Origin: Candidatus Omnitrophota bacterium
Lineage (GTDB): Bacteria > Omnitrophota > Koll11 > Gygaellales > Profunditerraquicolaceae
Direction: 5' to 3'
DNA: 8,136 nt
Assembly (NCBI GenBank): GCA_028712045.1
Contig: JAQTRA010000041.1
Coordinates: 1 to 8,136 of the forward strand
Shown here: positions 6,043-8,136 of the stretch, piece after piece
Layout of the letters: each line of letters opens with the position of its first letter
Position numbering within the stretch: the stretch's first letter is position 1
The notes under the pieces: generated by a model
What the model saw: the letters and a program-made list of their open reading frames with translations, nothing else
What the model was told of the DNA's origin: nothing
The model's database searches: none
Position numbers and translations under genes: made by a program

Positions 6043-6072
6043 CAATTGACGCAGAAAAGGTTAAAATCTAAC
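6043..6072 (-). promoter_or_regulatory. Upstream block shared with the ORF6N gene (copy 2)
   Basis: On the minus strand this reads GTTAGATTTT, nine variable bases, then TGCGTCAATTG. It is an ungapped 23/30 match to 966-995, with the same spacing between the two conserved ends, and ends 43 nt before the BRO start. It lies in the 101-nt gap after the membrane protein gene, where a promoter for the BRO gene would be expected. The CAATTG hexamer next to GACGCA may be part of an operator. Promoter or operator function is inferred. Confidence 0.6.
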
Positions 6073-6100
6073 TAAATTATTTTATCTTTCTGTATTTATT

Positions 6101-6445
6101 TTAGACGGAAACAACTAAAAGACTTAACAAAAAACTGATAATACTAAAAAGAATATAACCCCAGAAAGCCGGCCCAAAACCTGTGATCACAAAGCCTTTG
6201 ACGATCTTAGAGACCAGAAGAAAAAGAGCTCCGTTGATAAAAAGGGTGAACAACCCTAAGGTAATGATATTGATCGGCAGCGTGATCAGAATAATCAAAG
6301 GCCTTAAAAAAGCATTAATAATCCCCAGGACTAAAGCGATCACCAGAACAGTAGCAGTGCTTGAAACCTCGATGCCTTTTACAATGTGAGCAACAATAAA
6401 AATCGACAGCGCGCTAATCCCCCATCTTACTAAGAAATGCGTCAT
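6101..6445 (-). CDS. Small four-helix membrane protein, YvlD / 'phage holin family' type
   Basis: This 114-residue, very hydrophobic inner-membrane protein has about four membrane segments: roughly 4-23, 31-47, 50-78 (possibly two passes or a re-entrant turn around the conserved PIN at 57-59) and 92-113. The NAFLRPLIILITLPINIITLGLFTLFINGALF region (44-75) is the hallmark of the family annotated as mycobacterial-type 4-TMS phage holin or YvlD. Despite the name, most chromosomal members are not in prophages and no endolysin or other phage gene is present here. Their role is not well defined; an envelope-stress or membrane-integrity role is often suggested. A GGAGG site at 6453-6457 is 7 nt from the ATG. 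The gene starts 15 nt after the hydrolase stop, so it is probably the last gene of that operon. Confidence 0.85.
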   Translation of the reverse strand: MTHFLVRWGISALSIFIVAHIVKGIEVSSTATVLVIALVLGIINAFLRPLIILITLPINIITLGLFTLFINGALFLLVSKIVKGFVITGFGPAFWGYILFSIISFLLSLLVVSV

Positions 6446-6460
6446 CTGAGCTCCTCCTTT

Positions 6461-7552
6461 TTATTTTAACTCACTGGTTACGTCAATGACTTGCTGCTGC
6501 TTATTATCTATTGCCAGGGATTTTTGCACAACTCCCGGCTCAAGGCTGAATTTCTTTAACTCCACCTTTTTCCAAGCGGTATTCTCATAAGTTTTATAAT
6601 ACAGAATAAGGTTCGTCAAATCTTTGATCACCACCCATTGAGCATATCCTTCCATATAAATAAGAGGGGCAGGATTTTCTTTAATCGCGCCCTTAGGAAT
6701 ATCCACAATGTTTAAAAGATGCTCTGCCAGATTTACTGCCTCAGTTGCGTCATTTACAGGTAAAGCCGCATCCAAAGAAAACGCAACACGCACAAATCTC
6801 GACGGAGGAGTCCAGTCACCGGGCAAACCAAGCAAACCGCTGCCCACGCCGGTTGGCTCTAATTTTATGCCATTAAGCAGCTTATCTTTCCGGTCATGCG
6901 CATTTAAATTTATATAATTTCTCAAATTATTAATCTGCCATTCAAAATCCGGGCGGTTAGTCATAACTCCAAGTGGATTATCATAAACCTTTACTTGCCC
7001 ATCAATAAACTCGATTACCAGATTCTTCCCAGCGGCATCATGCACAGCAATATGCATATCTAGACTGCCATTGGCTTCTTTTAAACTCCTACCTGCGACG
7101 TTTACCTTAGGCAAAGCTTCTTTTAATTCTTCCACAGTCGCGAAATTTCCCATGATCCAGGAACCGATATCACTGATAGCAACGAATTTACCCGGCAGAG
7201 CCGGCTGATATTTTGCGCCTGTAAACATTAACGCGTCAAAAGCCAGGCCCTTTTCATTAAAACCCTCTACATAGCAATTTTTAAGATTGTAGGCATCTAT
7301 CCCTAAGAAACCATATTTATTCGTCCAGGTTATCCCCTTAACGCCTTTATCATCGATGCTAACAAACTGCTCCTCGCGAGGCACAATAACAACATTAGAA
7401 TGCAGATCAACCGGAAATTCCATAGAACGGCCGATAACCACAGTATTATCTTTGGCCTTAATTTGAAAATCTGTACAGGCAAAAGATAGATTAACCGCTA
7501 AAGCCAAAAATAAAACTATCACAATTAAAACAACTCTACGCTTACCGATCAT
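6461..7552 (-). CDS. Exported choloylglycine hydrolase / penicillin V acylase family amidase
   Basis: This predicted periplasmic or secreted Ntn hydrolase cleaves linear amide bonds; family members act on conjugated bile salts, penicillin V or N-acyl homoserine lactones. Residues 1-25 form a Sec signal peptide (KRR then a long hydrophobic stretch) ending FA|C, so cleavage would expose C26 as the N-terminal nucleophile. Counting from C26, R42 (GRSMEF) matches the family Arg at position 17-18, E45 takes the place of the usual Asp, N199 (MTNRP) matches Asn 174-175, and R252 (PSRF) the Arg near 228. The MTNRPDFEWQINNLRNY stretch (197-213) is typical. The 363-residue length fits Gram-negative (cluster 2 type) members. 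GGAGG at 7557-7561, inside the preceding gene, is 4 nt from the ATG; the start overlaps that gene by 4 nt (ATGA). The substrate cannot be told; a bile-salt role should not be assumed. Confidence 0.88.
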   Translation of the reverse strand: MIGKRRVVLIVIVLFLALAVNLSFACTDFQIKAKDNTVVIGRSMEFPVDLHSNVVIVPREEQFVSIDDKGVKGITWTNKYGFLGIDAYNLKNCYVEGFNEKGLAFDALMFTGAKYQPALPGKFVAISDIGSWIMGNFATVEELKEALPKVNVAGRSLKEANGSLDMHIAVHDAAGKNLVIEFIDGQVKVYDNPLGVMTNRPDFEWQINNLRNYINLNAHDRKDKLLNGIKLEPTGVGSGLLGLPGDWTPPSRFVRVAFSLDAALPVNDATEAVNLAEHLLNIVDIPKGAIKENPAPLIYMEGYAQWVVIKDLTNLILYYKTYENTAWKKVELKKFSLEPGVVQKSLAIDNKQQQVIDVTSELK

Positions 7553-8109
7553 TTTTCCTCCTCCAGCTTTTCAATACACTCATCTACGTTTTTAACAAAA
7601 ATAACCAACTCATCACAACAAGAAATATTGCGCTTACTTCGCGTTTTTTCGCTCAATACCGGTTCTTTTTTTAAACAGGCCAAAGCCGGCTTCCAAAAAT
7701 CACCTAACATAATTATCGGCTTAGGATCAATTAATCCTTTATTTAGATGTTCAAGTACTGCGGATAACTCTAACAATGTTCCAGTGCCACCCGGCAGAAC
7801 AATAAAAACATCTGCTTTCTTAAGCATAATATCAATGCGCTCAAACAGGGTATCCGCAACAATCTCTTCATCAATGAATGCATTTGCGTTTTTATATATC
7901 GGCTTCTCCCATTTATACCAAGTTACGCCAATAGTCTTACCCCCGACAGATTTGGCCCCGCGCGAAATATCCTCCATCGTCCCACCAAAACCTCCAGACA
8001 TTACGGTTGCGCCTTCCTGAGCCAGCAATTTCCCCAGCCGGACAATCTCTTCCTTTTCTTTTTTACTTAAATCTTTATAGCTACCGAAAATACATACTTT
8101 CTTAATCAT
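7549..8109 (-). CDS. LOG-family (TIGR00725/lysine decarboxylase-like) nucleotide-binding protein
   Basis: This 186-residue cytoplasmic protein has a Rossmann-like fold. Visible motifs are the N-terminal strand and loop KVCIFGSY (4-11), the glycine-rich SGGFGGTMEDISRGAKSVGGKTIGV stretch (38-62), and PGGTGTLLE (106-114), the LOG-type signature with the catalytic-type glutamate E114. LOG proteins hydrolyse nucleoside 5'-monophosphates of the cytokinin type, releasing ribose 5-phosphate; bacterial members probably act on AMP-like nucleotides. R91 in LFERID may correspond to the arginine just before the signature in true LOGs, but the usual M-x-x-R-K is not preserved, so the substrate is uncertain. 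The ATG at 8109 has AAGGA 9 nt upstream (8119-8123). Its stop overlaps the start of the hydrolase gene by 4 nt. 'Lysine decarboxylase' labels for this family are historical misannotation. Confidence 0.85.
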   Translation of the reverse strand: MIKKVCIFGSYKDLSKKEKEEIVRLGKLLAQEGATVMSGGFGGTMEDISRGAKSVGGKTIGVTWYKWEKPIYKNANAFIDEEIVADTLFERIDIMLKKADVFIVLPGGTGTLLELSAVLEHLNKGLIDPKPIIMLGDFWKPALACLKKEPVLSEKTRSKRNISCCDELVIFVKNVDECIEKLEEEK

Positions 8110-8136
8110 AATCCGTAATCCTTACCTACTCCACAC

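Noticed and set aside
6101..6445. Prophage, based on the 'phage holin' family name plus nearby BRO and ORF6N genes
   Set aside because: No endolysin, terminase, capsid, integrase or attachment site is visible, and the YvlD/holin IV family is widespread in ordinary chromosomes.
7473..7485. Lipoprotein signal (lipobox) at the hydrolase signal peptide end
   Set aside because: The residues before C26 are S-F-A, lacking the expected Leu/Val at -3, and this cysteine is required as the Ntn nucleophile.

Overview
This is a compact bacterial chromosome segment in which all nine genes lie on the minus strand, so transcription runs from the right edge to the left. Intergenic gaps are short (none above about 101 bp), G+C looks moderate to low by eye, and strong GGAGG-type ribosome sites precede most genes. 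Two genes encode exported proteins with Sec-type signal peptides. Together these suggest a Gram-negative, possibly uncultivated bacterium. The mix of ORF6N and BRO-type genes with housekeeping genes is something I associate with Omnitrophota, Elusimicrobiota or Bacteroidota. I cannot assign the phylum from this sequence alone.

Layout in the direction of transcription. (1) 8109-6101: a LOG-family nucleotide-binding protein overlaps by 4 nt a secreted choloylglycine hydrolase/penicillin V acylase-type Ntn hydrolase, which is followed after 15 nt by a small four-helix membrane protein of the YvlD/'phage holin family IV' type; this looks like one operon. (2) 5999-5169: a BRO-N domain protein of the viral antirepressor/DinD-like kind, with its own upstream block. 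(3) 5106-1046: a Deg/HtrA-type exported serine protease, the ABC-F ATPase Uup and a four-cysteine uracil-DNA glycosylase family protein. Uup starts 18 nt after the protease, and the glycosylase start overlaps the uup stop by one base (TAATG), which suggests co-transcription and coupled translation of at least the last two. (4) 946-347: an ORF6N-domain protein. (5) 325 to the left edge: the N-terminal 108 codons of the acetolactate synthase large subunit.

The most interesting signal is at the DNA level and links the two viral-type DNA-binding genes, which encode unrelated proteins about 5 kb apart. Both have a perfect long palindrome inside the coding sequence (19-bp arms in the ORF6N gene, 12-bp arms in the BRO gene, each with a single central base). 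Both palindromes share the core ACAATTTGT, yet it is read in different reading frames. Both genes are also preceded by the same ungapped 30-nt block (23 of 30 identical). Shared non-coding structure on non-homologous genes suggests common regulation, a common target site, or a common mode of spread. No CRISPR array, tRNA, rRNA or recognisable transposase was seen.
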